In this document: positions 11,913 through 22,925 of the stretch, piece after piece
Position numbering within the stretch: the stretch's first letter is position 1
How the letters are laid out: the number at the start of each line of letters is the position of its first letter
Source: Bimuria novae-zelandiae CBS 107.79
Taxonomy: Eukaryota > Ascomycota > Dothideomycetes > Pleosporales > Didymosphaeriaceae
Length of the DNA stretch: 43,515 bases
NCBI GenBank assembly: GCA_010015655.1
Contig: ML976747.1
Coordinates: 173,705 to 217,219 of the forward strand
Reading direction: 5' to 3'
Made by a program: the position numbers and the translations under genes
The notes under the pieces: generated by a model
The model's input: the letters and a program-made list of their open reading frames with translations, nothing else
Database searches by the model: none
What the model was told of the DNA's origin: nothing

Positions 11913-13631
11913 ATGCCGAGTACCCGTAAAAGGAAGGCAAAACAGGTGTTTAACGCTGGTCACAACCCTCCAAGGAAGCGCAGGGCGCCAAAAAAAGCCC
12001 TATTAACGAGGGCACCCCTGGCCGTCGTACGATTTACCGGTATAGAGGAGGAAGAACCTACAGAGGAGGAACAACCTCTGCTAGAGGGCGTTGACGACGA
12101 CGACTTTTATATATACGTTAACGATTACCCCAAGGACGAAGAACCTTAGTTAGCTTAAAGGTCTGCGTCGCTAGAGAAAGAGCATTCGCGTAATAGGGGG
12201 GTATTTAATAACGATAAGCAGGCTTTAATTTTTAGCAAAGTTAACGCGCTAACGCCGCTGCTAGAGATTAATAATAATAGCTAAACGTGTAATAAGGGGG
12301 TATTTAATAAATTACTAAAATTATATAAAGTTAAGCTATATATTACCTGCTACTAGCGCGCGTTCCTACGCAAGAAGGAAGTTAGGACTAATTTTAATAC
12401 TAAAATAAGGATACGTACGTACTTCTACGCAAAGCTCTGGCAGTAGGTAGATAATATTATACAAGACCTCTTAGAGTTAACTCCCCCTATTAAAACTACG
12501 GTAAAAAACTTAACCGCGGTTATATATATATTATAAATACCCGAGCGATAGAGACTTGCGTAGTCTCTTAAACGTAATAATAGTATTACTTTTATACAGG
12601 TCGTCGAGCGCGCGTATAAGTTAAAAAAGGAGTCTATTACTAAGATAACTTACGTTAACTTTAATTTAACGCTGTTAGAGCTAGAAACTAGCTAAAATAA
12701 TTAGACGCGTAATAGGGGGGTATTTAGCTTATAGAGCTCTTAGAGCTCTCCGCCGCGACTTACTATAACTTAGCGCTAGTTATATAACCTGCTAGAAGTC
12801 CTCGCACATACTATCGTCGGCGAGGGCCCTATAGTTACTATACGTGATTAATGGCGATGCCAGGATACCCACTATAGCAACTATCCGTACGTGTGCTGGG
12901 TTAAACGTACGCCCAGGCAACCTAATTATTTTAAGAACTATTACCTGGCAAGTAGCACTATAGTGGCGGCATAGGCGCGCGATATAATAAAAGGCAGGTG
13001 TATAGTCGACGAGCTACATGATAATATACGCCTGAGTCTCTCGCTGGCCAGAGAGAGGTCTGTAAAGGAGAAGGCGTCGCAGAAATTAGCCAAAAAAGGT
13101 GCTAGATCTAAGCTTAATATGAATAACTTTATAAAAGTTATCGCCGCTAGCTCTCTCTCTATAAGCCAGTTAGCATAGAGTTAAATTATTAGCTAGTAGT
13201 AATAGGTTAAGACGCTATTTACGACCTTAAGAAGCTCTTTAACGTTAGCATAACGAGACTTAACTTATAGAAATATAGTAGAGCTTGCCTATTAAACTTA
13301 GCACTTCTTTAACTAGTAAAAAGACTAAGCACTAGCTAGAAAGCTGCCTAAAGTTAATTAGGTGTTTAATAACGTTATTTAACGGGGGCAAATTAACCTT
13401 AATATGCTAATAGATCTATCTAACGCGGGGATGCCGTACGCTATGTGGGAGTAGTATTTTATGTTGCTGGTGCTGTTGCTCCTCCGCCTTCGCAGGATGG
13501 CGATTCGGTGGCGATCTGGGTATAATAGACTTACAAAGAGCGATGAGGAGGGTGCCGTAGACGTATATAGAGAGGATTAGGAGCGTAAACAGCGTGAGAG
13601 GTTGCGTAGGGAGAGAGACGATTTAGTGTAA
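11913..13631 (+). pseudogene. Unrecognised 572-codon gene carried by the Tc1-like transposon
   Basis: The frame starts at an ATG at 11,913 (MPSTRKRKAKQ) and ends at a TAA at 13,629-13,631. It stays in one frame over its whole length. The first stop is at 12,147 and further RIP-type stops follow, so it is a point-mutated gene without indels. The start could lie upstream at 11,772, but that would be inside the terminal repeat. The N-terminus is basic (RKRKAKQ, PPRKRRAPKK) and then strongly acidic (EEEEPTEEEQP, VDDDDF). A motif near 12,850-12,900 reads WRC.DTH.SNYPYVCWVKR, a likely Cys cluster. A basic helical region with LARERSVKEKA follows, then a charged C-terminal helix (RKQRERLRRERDD). The peptide RNRGVF recurs. 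I do not recognise the family. A DNA-binding or accessory transposition role is a guess from charge and location. Confidence 0.6.
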
Positions 13632-13869
13632 AGAGCTGGCGACGTTGGTAGAAAGGTTCTATACACTACGCACAGGCCATTTTCTAATTAAAATTTAACT
13701 AAGTCTACGCGTACGCGCGCCTGTCTAGTAATAAAGTTACTTATAGAGGCGCTAAGACCTGCTAAAAACACTATACTTTGTCTACGCTAATAACATCTTT
13801 CCCTTTATAACTTTTTACCTATAATAGATATCGCAAAATGGATAATATTAATTAATTTAGCGATATTAG

Positions 13870-14950
13870 TTACACCTTCTCTAGCTATTAAAGCTAAAGT
13901 TTTAGATAATAGCGGGCGACTTTTAGCGACCTCCGCGATATTATCGTAGATACTAATCCTTTAGTATTATGCCTTATCTAGCACCTACGGCACCTACCTA
14001 TAGAACTTAAAGAATCCTCGCGCGGATTCCGCCTAATTATAGCATACGTTCTATACTGCCTCCTCTAAGAAGTAGGTAAAATCCTTGTACGTATAAGCGC
14101 GTTCGTAGTGCTTTTTTATCTAGTTTTTTAACGCCTTAAAGGTCTGCTTAATTAGGTTAAAATCTAGCGAGTATAGTAGTAAATATTTAAGTATAACGCC
14201 CGCCTCCGCGCATAATAAAACAATCTTTTCTAACCTATAGATAGAGGCATTATTAAGGACTATTATTAATTATTTACCTAGCTAAGGATTGTAATAAGGG
14301 AGTACTTTATTTGCTAGAAACTCCTCTATTAAATCTGCGGTGATTGCTCCTTAGTATAGGACATGATTAACGTAACCGTCTATATCTATAGTAAGGAGTA
14401 AGCTCTACCTCTCCGTGCGTCGCGCTGAGTATTGTACGTCTACCGGCGTGTTTACAGGTGACTAGGCATACTTTTTATCGCCAGTTCTCTTATTATAGGC
14501 GCTCTCGTCGAGGCAAATAACCTGCTCTAGTTTATATATTTGTTGGTAGCGTGCACGAAACACCCGACGGAGGCCTTTATGGCGCTCCCTGGCAGCTTTT
14601 GACGCAGCTTTTCGACTCCACCTTATGCTAGCGAGAAATCTCGTGATAGTGGCTGTCGATACCTGTAAGTCGAAGTCGTCGCACAAGAAGGCCTGCATCT
14701 CATCGAGATATGCCGTAGGTTTGCCCCGTAGGAACTCCAATAGGGCGTCTTTATGGCATTAACGTAGCGATGGTGGCTGACCGATTTTAATATATCGTGG
14801 AGGGTATGGCTGACCAAACGCTTCTAGATTAAGTTGGTATTTCTATATAGTTTTAGTGTTAACTCTAAGAGATCTGTAAATCTCGTAGTTTTTTTGCCTT
14901 GCCTTTATGCGCTTAATAATTGCCTACACTATTAACGCCTGTAGTCTATA
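13870..14950 (-). pseudogene. DDE_3 (Tc1/IS630-like) transposase, catalytic residues mutated
   Basis: This is the transposase that would cut and paste the element through its inverted repeats. An N-terminal helix-turn-helix region includes IKARQKNYEIYR. The intact central stretch at 14,462-14,740 reads AYLDEMQAFL, ITRFLASIRWSRK and VICLDESAYNKRTGDKKYA, which contains the first catalytic Asp (LDES). The second catalytic position reads VLNNASIY where VLDNASIH is usual (GAT to AAT). The third reads DFNLIKQTF where the family has a Glu (GAG to AAG). Both losses are G-to-A changes, as RIP would produce. The length, about 360 residues, is normal for fungal DDE_3 transposases. Assignment to the superfamily is firm; the catalytic triad is dead. 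Confidence 0.85.
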
Positions 14951-15029
14951 GCCTATAGGCTTCTTAGGATTAATTAGTATACTGTATAGAACTCTAGTAA
15001 TAAGAAAAGTTAGTGTAATTTCCTTAATT

Positions 15030-15132
15030 ATATCGTCTCTTATATAATTTTGTATGAGCGACAATGAAAGTGGGGAAGCGATTACCTAACAAGCGCCTAG
15101 AGTGGGTCGGGACGGTCTTTTGCAAAGCACCG
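15030..15132 (-). repeat. Right terminal inverted repeat of the Tc1-like element
   Basis: Inverted partner of 11,725-11,830. The core GAGTGGGTCGGGACGGTC lies at 15,099-15,117. The spacer between the two matched blocks is shorter here than on the left. Confidence 0.75.
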
Positions 15133-15551
15133 ATAGTATTAATACTCTTAGTGTGGTCTATGCGCAAGAGGCTTGGCGCTAGGGTAGAGTTTTTTAGGGC
15201 CTATATAACGCGCTAGTAGAGGGCGTTAGCGACTGCCTGCTCTTTAAGGAGCTTGTAGGCATTAAGGTAGCTATCTATAGCCTGTGCTAGGGTGTAGATC
15301 ATGGCCTCCTGGGTGGCGACAGCTTGTTTGGCGGTCGTGATGTGGGTTATTAGGGCTTTAATTACTATAGTAGTAGCTGGCGCGTTTCTGGTCTGCACTC
15401 TTCTACCTAGGTTAAGACGTGGTATTACTGCTATATGCTACTGCGGCTATCTCCTTAAGGGGTGGCTTATATTAAGGTGCCTTGCTAACTCTAGGTTGGC
15501 GGGGCGGGTTACTATAGAGGCTTCTAGGGGGAGTCTCGTAGGCGTCTCCAT
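15133..15551 (-). pseudogene. LINE ORF1, N-terminal part
   Basis: The frame starts at an ATG at 15,551 (METPTRLPLE) and runs left-ward through an Ala/Gln-rich helical stretch containing AKQAVATQEA and LAQAIDSYLN at about 15,350-15,240. RIP-type stops interrupt it. It is then cut at 15,133 by the Tc1-like element. Helical Ala-rich N-termini ahead of CCHC knuckles are usual in ORF1 proteins of fungal LINEs. Together with the matching strand and spacing, this supports joining it to the 4,850-6,082 part. The overlapping plus-strand open frame at 15,301-15,594 is a shadow of this GC-rich stretch. Confidence 0.6.
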
Positions 15552-15689
15552 GCTATTATTTATTAGCTGCAGGCACTGTAGGGGCAGAGGATAGTGTAGA
15601 GATAGGTTTTAGGTAATTTTAAGATTGAATCTGATAAAAAATATACAGATTTCAACAGGTTCTCAAAATTCAGAAGTTGGTAAAGGTGT

Positions 15690-15703
15690 GTATATTGCAG
15701 GGT
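15690..15703. repeat. Putative LINE target-site duplication, 5'-side copy
   Basis: Second copy of GTATATTGCAGGGT, just outside the inferred 5' end of the LINE. The bases immediately left of both copies are also loosely alike (TTGG followed by purines), so an older tandem repeat cannot be excluded. Confidence 0.5.
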
Positions 15704-17543
15704 GAAGGTGGGGGATAAGCTCTATAGGGTGAGAAAAGTCCTGTTCTTAACCTATTTGGAACATGTTTGCATAACTAATTAAAAGGTTCCTAACATGTTT
15801 AGAACGCGTTATAGAGTCGACGCGCACTTGTTAATTACGTTAAGAAGCATTATACGGATATTAAAGTGCTAGCATTAGCGTCCACTAGAAATCCTAGTAT
15901 AGTAAAAATATCAGTAGCTTAGAGCAAGTTATTCTAAACCCGTTTTTAACACGTTCCTAACAGATCTATAGTCTGGTATTTAGCTGTTATAAAGACACAC
16001 AACGAGATCGCGTCTAAAAAGGATTCCTAATATGATCCGAACGTGCCCGAGCCGCCCCTAACCCCTCGTCGTCGCAGCAAGAAGGCTGCTGAGTCTGTTC
16101 TAGTCACGATCTTAACAGGTTCTGAACGACTTAAGATCCCTACCTTTAAAAAGATAAATAAGAAGAAGGGTTAAACTACTAGCGATATATACTAACGTGT
16201 TCTTAAGTTATTAATAACCTGTTAATAATATGTTTTGGTTAACTATAGCTAGGCAGCTGGTATGATTAAGAAGGCTGGTGGCACTGTGCCTTATGCACCG
16301 TGCCGACGAGGTGGAGGCAATAGTATTTCCCCTATCTATTACGTTCGAAATTGGTTCCTAACATGTTCAGAATGCTATTAGACTAATAGATGTGATAGTG
16401 TTAAATAGTTTAAGGGTTGGGATGACTCGGACGATGCTGAGGAAGTTGAAGTCTAATACTAACGTGTTAGGATGATATTCTCAACACTGTCAGAATTAGT
16501 TTTTAATAGGTTAGGATATGGTCCACAAGGTGTTCTTAGGGTGGTATGAACGGGTTTAGCACCTACTAGCTATTGTAGTAATCTTTCTTGCTATAGTTCT
16601 TTTTTCTAATGCATGTGACAACGCTACTTATAATAATTATAGTAAACCTGCATGTTGTTATAACCCTAACGCGTTTAGAATACGTTTCTATTTATTCTAC
16701 GTGCCGCGTGGGTCTTAATTTCCTAGGCTTAAAGCTTTCTCCCTCTTAAGTAGCTCTAGTTCAAGTAAGCGGTTTTATAGCTCTTGTTTCTGTACTATTA
16801 CCTCCTTTTCTTTAAGCTTAAGGGCTGTTTGCTAGGATTAGGTATTAAGATTCTATTAGAGTACTTAATGCTGGAGACTTGGCTAAGACGAAGGTAATCT
16901 TAATAAGATAGTAACACGTTTAGATAGTATTAAGGTTAAAGTAGATATTAAATTACTCTTTTATGTTATTAATTAAGTGTCTAGAGCCAGACTATCCCTT
17001 ATATTAAAAGACTATCTTTACTAAGAGAAGCTACGAGCTCTAACATAGCCTAAAAAGCAGGCTTAAAAGAAAATAGTATTATCTTTATTATTATTAGAGT
17101 TATAACTAGTTTCTTAATTATGATGCCCATGTCTTTTACGTTCTAAATATGTTAGCAACGTCTTTAGAACTAATTCGTAATAAACTATACTTTGCGTAGC
17201 TATTACAGTACTATACCAAGACATAAGACTTATAGAATAATAGCTATAACGTATATCTCTTTTAACCTAACTATTAAATTAATCTATATCACGTTAATTA
17301 AGATTCCAAGCTCTAGTAATATTATAGTTATATTTATAATATATTTAGGACTATTTAACTTACGTTAGAATTACTAGCAGGAGATATAATAACTTTTAAA
17401 GAAATAAGACTTCTTAGTAGCTTACTTAATATTATTAAAAGTCTTTTTTAAGATGTTCTAATCGCGCTAAGTTAATAATATAATACCCCTATTAAGCCTT
17501 ACTATAATTACTATATTACGTTTATATTTTATTTAATTACTAA
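15704..17543. repeat. Non-coding tract with 11-bp-phased AACNNGTT arrays
   Basis: I see no gene here in either strand; all frames are short and unlike known families. What stands out is the palindromic octamer AACNNGTT repeated with 3-bp spacers, giving an 11-bp step. Starts in phase include 15,749/15,760, 15,781/15,792/15,803, 15,937/15,948, 16,114/16,125, 16,194/16,205/16,216/16,227, 16,338/16,349/16,360/16,371, 16,461/16,472/16,483/16,494/16,505, 16,668/16,679, 16,913/16,924 and 17,135/17,146/17,157/17,168/17,179. Individual units are degenerate; AACATGTT, AACGTGTT, AACACGTT and AACGCGTT are the clearest. From about 17,200 to 17,543 the sequence becomes plain AT-rich DNA. Confidence 0.65.
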
Positions 17544-17729
17544 TGTTGCAAAAGCTTCCTGGCTCCTGGTTAGAGCTTTATGGAACTAGCTAGGTTTAGG
17601 CCGAGCAGCCAAATAGCCGAGCACGTGATCCCCCTAACTTTGTAAATAGCCGAGCTTCTGAGTAGGACTTCCACTCCTTAATAGACTTTGTTTTCGAGTT
17701 CCCTGATCGTTGTGACTGTGCGCCACAAC
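17544..17729 (+). repeat. 186-bp left terminal inverted repeat
   Basis: Inverted copy of 24,281-24,466. It contains GGCCGAGCAGCC and two copies of AAATAGCCGAGC. It is GC-normal with no obvious RIP damage. Confidence 0.85.
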
Positions 17730-17969
17730 TAATTATTAGGCTTTCGTGCTCTATTATAATGTTACTAATATATTCTAAATAAATTAGGAAATTATTTACT
17801 AATTAGTTAAGTATAAAGAGTATTATACTCTTCCTAACTTTAGTAAGTAAGAAGAGCCGTTATCCATTAGCGCATAGTGCTAAAGGCAGGATCTATCCCA
17901 CTAGTTGCTATTCTAATACTCCGCAGGAAATGGGCTATACAGAACTTAACTATATTTTAAAGCTACTAT
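17730..17969. other. Interior of the inverted-repeat element, left of the copia
   Basis: 240 bp of moderately AT-rich sequence with no gene recognised. Its last 5 bp (ACTAT, 17,965-17,969) are the left copy of the copia target duplication. Confidence 0.5.
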
Positions 17970-18138
17970 TGTCAGATAGAACGAGTGCGTTAAGGTCGGA
18001 TCTGCACAATCAAGCAGGGACCATAGCGCTTATTGTACTAGCCCAGGGGTTAAAACCAACCCAACAGAGTTAACAGAGAATAAGACATAATTATCACTAA
18101 TTATTATACCTTATCGCACGCAAGCATCTTATCTAATA
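17970..18138 (+). repeat. Copia-2 5' LTR
   Basis: 169 bp. It ends TATCTAATA, a RIP-altered form of the TATCTGACA at the end of the other copy. Confidence 0.9.
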
Positions 18139-18169
18139 ATTAAGAGTCTTACTACCTTAACTAATACAA

Positions 18170-21100
18170 AATAGCGTAGTAACCTTACCGCGATCCTACA
18201 GTAACGCTAAGAGATTATACTAACTACACGGGATAGATAACGCAGCTACAAGCTAGATGCGTTATTTATAATATCTAGGACAAAGTTAATCTAACGGCAA
18301 CTATCCCGTTAATAACGAAACTAATAGCTATTAGAGCCCTAATAATCGCTAGATACGCAACAGCCGCGAACGTCGAAATCCTAATAAGATAGACTAAACT
18401 ATTAGTAGCAGGACAAAAGGCGTTTAAGGAAGATCTTAAATACTATAAGATCCTTGTTAAACAATACAAGAACGATAGACACGAGTACAAAAAGGAATAA
18501 GCAAGCCTCTAACACATCGTGGCCTTTATCTAGTTAACCGTATCGCCACACCTATTGCGCACGTGCTGTCTTCTAGAGAAGTCACTACGCTAATAGATTG
18601 CTAACCTAAAGTTAACGGTTAAAGTTAATAAATAAATTAAACAAGAACAAGCCCGCGATTAATATCTTGCCTTACTTAGACTAATAAGAAGCGCGTCGCA
18701 ATGGGACACATGGCTAGCTAAGTATAACTAAGTAGCCACTAAGGCAGAGACATATTAAGTCGCCAAACTATTATAATTAAATATAATCACAAAAGACTTC
18801 CTAGCAGCCGTAAACAAAGTTACTCCCATATAGTCTATAAACTTTTAAAATAATAGTTGATTTGTAGCTAGCATAAGCTAAAAGGAGATAATAAAACGCT
18901 TCTAAGAACATATAATAATAAACCATCCCCTTAGATTAGGGAAACATAAAGTAGCCTTTATGTTTAATAATGCATTATATCTCGCTAAAGGTAGTGTAAC
19001 CACCTAAAGTAATAGCAGGGACGCCTCCTATGCTAAAAGCGCGCTATCTAATAGAAACTAAGGCAGACTCCGTAATTAACGTATAGTTAGCAAAAATGCC
19101 AAGCTTAAGCAGCCTTTAGATTAAGAGCTAGCTATAACAGCAGGAGCAAAATGCCCTGCCTATAGACAACGCCACAGTATTAGGGATTACTATTATGTTA
19201 ACCCAGACTAAGCTCCTAAATAGTGGAAATTAATGAGACTATAAGCGAGCTTATTAAATTTAAGTGTAAGAACAACGCAACGTTCTAAAGGCTAATTTAC
19301 AGATAGAGTAGAACCTAATTACGAACGCTAATTCTTAAATAATTATATACTCTAACGCTAGAGATCCCTAATAAGTAACTAAAGAGGCAGAGAATATTAA
19401 AAGTTAACGCCGCATTTACCTCGGCGCCTGTTAGGACAGAAATTAACAACTACCTATTAAAGCGATTGTTTATCCTCGACTTAGGATTAACCTGCTATAT
19501 TACGAACAACCCTAATTGTATCTATAACTTTCGTCCTCCTATGCCCGGAGACTACATATAGGCTGGGAATACGAAGATATGGATAAAAGGATACGGCTCT
19601 ATTAATCTAACCCTAAAAAGTTAGTCTAGAATAACTAAATTAGTCCTACACAACGTAGCTATCTGCCCTAACCTACTATGCAATCTAGTCTCTTTTTAAC
19701 TACTAATATAGAGAGGAATCTGGTAGGATACGTAAATAAACCTAACTACTCTAAGAGGACTAGATAACATAATTATTAAGAATCTTACCAAGATCTACGG
19801 CCAGTGGGTACTCGAGTATAACCTACTACTACCTGCCTTATATCATGCACGCAAGATCACCTCTTAAATAAAAAGAGCACTATAGAGAGCGTTAGCCATA
19901 CTTTAGCACAAGAGACTAGGATACCCTAGACTAGCAGCAATTAAGCACCTAGTATAGCAAGCTAAGGGGGTGCGCGTAAAAGGAATTATAATAGTTAAGT
20001 GTGACTCCTGTAGCAGAGCAAAATTAAAACGACAGATCAGCCGCGCACCACGGATTAACACTAAAGGACCTAGAGAGAGGCTAACTATTAATTTCTATAT
20101 ATACAAAACGCAAAGCGTTACTAAAGAAAAGAGCTAAATATTAATTACTAACAAATTCTCAGGACTATAATAGGACTTTTACTTCACAGATAACAGAACG
20201 GCGAAATTAATTATTAAGATCCTTTCGACCTTCCTCCTATTTCTTAAGAACCACTATAACATAATAGTTAAGACTATCGAGGCAGACAATGAAATTACTA
20301 TAGTTAAATTAGAAGTAGAACGTTAGTTAGCAACCTAAGGAATTATTATTAAGCCTTCGGCCCTAGACACCTAAGCTTAGAACGGAGGTGCCAAACGCTT
20401 AGGGGGTGTAAATAAAGAGAAATCACGCGTAATGCAACTCGACGCCAACCTATCCTAGAAACTATAGCCTAAAGTTACAAGGGCTATAGTATACCTCTAC
20501 AATTAAACACCAAATTACGCGAATAATTAGAAGACGCTATATAAAATATTCTTTACACAAGTCGCGTTTAGTAATAGGATCGTAACTTTACTACGGAAAC
20601 CTAATCTCGCCTACCTAAAGGCGTATGGCTGCAAAGCCTTTGCAATAACTAACGACACTTACTAAGGCAAATTACGTTTGCAACGCCTCGATCCGAAAGC
20701 TTAGATTGGCTATCTTATTAGATACTAATCCTTAAATATCTATCGTATTTAGATACTATCACTCGCTAAAGTGATTAGCACCCGAGACGTTGTCTTTAAC
20801 AAGTAGTCTATATTTAACAGGAAGACTAAAGATCTAATAAATAACCTCATGCATAACACGCTGGAAGAAATAGCCACGCATGTAAGGACTATTAAACTAC
20901 TAACTCTTATTTAGTAACTAGAAACAGAGTCCTTCTATAAGGATAAGGCCGCTAAGGACTTTCCAGACTATTAAGGCGAAGTAGACCCGCCAGGCTACTA
21001 TTAAGGGAGGAAAATTAGAGATAGTTACCTAACTCCTCTATTTACACCGCCACCTGCAGCATTGCTTGCTCAGTTAATAGCTAGAAATAAATCTAAAGTA

Positions 21101-22860
21101 ATATAACATAAGTCGCCTAAGACTGCCCCCTGGGCAGCAGCCTTCATGGCAGGAACCTAAGCCAGCCACGTTAAGAAATACGGAGGGGATATTATAGACA
21201 AGATAAAGATAATAAGAATACTCGCTAAAGGCTTAAAGCCCTATTAAAGTTAACTCCCACCTCTGCCAACGTGCCGTACCAAGCTTAAGGACCACCCGAT
21301 AGGTGAACTATTTAAAGAAGCAGAATAGGCCTATCTTATAAGCTATTAACAAATAAAATTATAGTTAGAGGTACTAATAAAGAAGATTAAGTTGACAGGA
21401 TAACAGATCCTTAACTATATATAGGTATACACCTACAAACTTAATAAGCACTACCGCTTGCTAAAGTACAAGGCGCGACTAGTCGTCCGTGGCGATTAAT
21501 AACAGAACATTACCTCGCAGGACACTTACGCAGCCACGCTCGCTAGCCAGTTATTCCGAATGCTAATAGCAATTGCAGCCCACCACGACTTAGAGCTTAA
21601 ACAATACGACGTCACGAACGCCTTTGTCCATGCAACGATGGATCGAGAAGTATACATAAGAATACCCCACGGCTATCGAAAACCTAGAACGATCCTCTAA
21701 GTCAATAAGGCTCTGTATAGTCTACGGATCTCACCACTCCTCTGGCAAAGAGAATTCACCACAACACTTAAAGCTCTTGACTTCTAAACTATGCCTCACG
21801 AGCTATGCTGCCTTATTAAAGACAGAATTATCATCTTCTTTTATATTAACGATATTATAGTAGCGTATTACAAGCAGAAAGAGCAAGAAGCCTAGCAAAT
21901 AATTAAGCGCCTACGGGAGAAATATATCTTTACTAGAGGAAACGACCTTTAGTGGTTTCTTAGCGTAGAGGTTATTAGGGACTAAAGTTACTAAAAGATC
22001 TAACTCTCTCAAGCCGCATACGTAGAGAAGATTAGTTAACTAGTTAATAGGAAAGACATCCGTCACGATACCCTAATAGCCGCTACTAAGTTAAAGCCTC
22101 GAACAGGCTTGGCAACACCCTTAGAAATTAATAAATACTAACGCAAAATCAGATCACTTCTATTCGCGGCAGTAACGACCTGACTAGACATCGCCTTTAT
22201 AACCTTAAGGCTGGCTTGGTTCCTGTTAACTCTAGGCTCCGAACATCACAATGCCGCCAATCGAGTACTACTATACTTGTCTAGCACTAGATGGAGAGCA
22301 CTGTAACTTAAAGGGGGTAACTACCTTTAAGTAGCTAGCGATACTTTATTTGCTAATAACACGCTAGACAGAAAGAGCTCGCAAGGATACGCTATTAAGC
22401 TATTTAACGGACTTATTACCTAGAGAGCAAACAAACAAGACACTATTATAACCTTGATAACTAAAGTAGAGCTTCTCGCCTTATCACAAGTGGCTAAGGA
22501 AGCAATCTTTATTTCACGACTATTAGACAAACTATAGATTAAACTACTTTCATCGTTAATTACTATCTAATGCGATAACAAGCAAACTATTCGACTAGTG
22601 ACTAAGGAGATATCTAAGCTCTAGACTAAACTACGACACGTCGACATTTACAATCACTAGCTAAGATAGGAAGTCTCTACTAGAAAGATAAAGGTGGAGT
22701 ACGTGCAATCGGCAGATATAATCGCTAACGGCTTTATAAAGGTCCTCCTAGTTAACAAGTAGGAAAGGTTCCTAACTTAACTTAGACTAGTAGAAGTAGA
22801 GAAACCTAAGGTAACAAATAAAGCGCCTCTTAAGAAGATTTAGGAATAACTTAAAGACCT
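18170..22860 (+). pseudogene. Copia-2 gag-pol (RIP-degraded)
   Basis: This is the copia Gag-Pol polyprotein. Gag begins near 18,170, where the presumptive ATG now reads ATA. A knuckle-like motif CPAYRQRHS followed by YYVNPDQAP lies at about 19,150-19,215. A protease-like motif (LDLGLTCYITN) lies near 19,480, with the DSG-type Ser changed to Leu. The pre-integrase zinc region (LQHKRLGYPRLAAIKH, CDSCSRAK) is at about 19,900-20,030 and the integrase at about 20,070-20,720. The reverse transcriptase at about 21,470-22,000 shows KARLVVRGD, YDVTNAFVHA, KALYSLR and a catalytic motif reading YINDI in place of YVDD. RNase H follows to about 22,700. Stops are scattered throughout. One or more frame changes may exist around gag/protease. 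Confidence 0.82.
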
Positions 22861-22925
22861 CGCGCTCGCACAATAAGAAACTACAATATAATCTAGCCTG
22901 CAAGGATTTCTAAGCTAAGGGGGTG

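Larger units (their letters stand above)
11725..15132. mobile_element. Tc1/mariner-like DNA transposon with two convergent genes
   Basis: This 3.4-kb unit is bounded by inverted repeats. GCTTTACAAAAGACCGTCCC starts near 11,728, and its complement ends near 15,128 (GACGGTCTTTTGCAAAGC). The repeats extend inward, with a second matched block (AGGTAATTGCTTCCCC on the left, AGGTAATCGCTTCCCC on the right), for about 75-105 bp in total. The exact ends and the TA duplication are blurred by transitions. Inside, a DDE_3 transposase runs on minus (about 13,870-14,950). An unrelated 572-codon frame runs on plus (11,913-13,631), so the two genes converge tail to tail. Typical Tc1/mariner elements are 1.2-2 kb with a single gene, so this one is unusually long. 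It sits within LINE ORF1. Confidence 0.8.
634..15689 (-). mobile_element. Tad/I-like LINE retrotransposon, split by two nested elements
   Basis: This is a non-LTR retrotransposon read on the minus strand, with its 5' end near 15,689 and 3' end near 634. The 3' end carries a (TAC)n tail, seen on plus as GTAGTAGTAG at 632-649. The 14-bp word GTATATTGCAGGGT lies at 620-633 and again at 15,690-15,703, as expected of a target-site duplication. In order, its genes show an ORF1 with CCHC knuckles, then endonuclease, reverse transcriptase, RNase H and a C-terminal zinc motif. A copia element (6,090-11,660) and a Tc1-like element (about 11,725-15,132) lie inside ORF1. Subtracting them leaves about 6.1 kb, normal for this class. 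Frames are broken by stops of RIP type. A possible objection is that the 14-bp word belongs to the surrounding repeat family. Confidence 0.75.

Noticed and set aside
14623..14817. 64-codon minus-strand open frame
   Set aside because: It overlaps the DDE_3 transposase in another frame; the transposase frame carries the family motifs.
15301..15594. 97-codon plus-strand open frame
   Set aside because: Antisense to the LINE ORF1 N-terminus, which has the starting ATG and helical composition expected.
15749..17186. Phased octamers as a CRISPR-like array
   Set aside because: Repeat and spacer are far too short (8 + 3 bp), the clusters are brief, and the genome is fungal.
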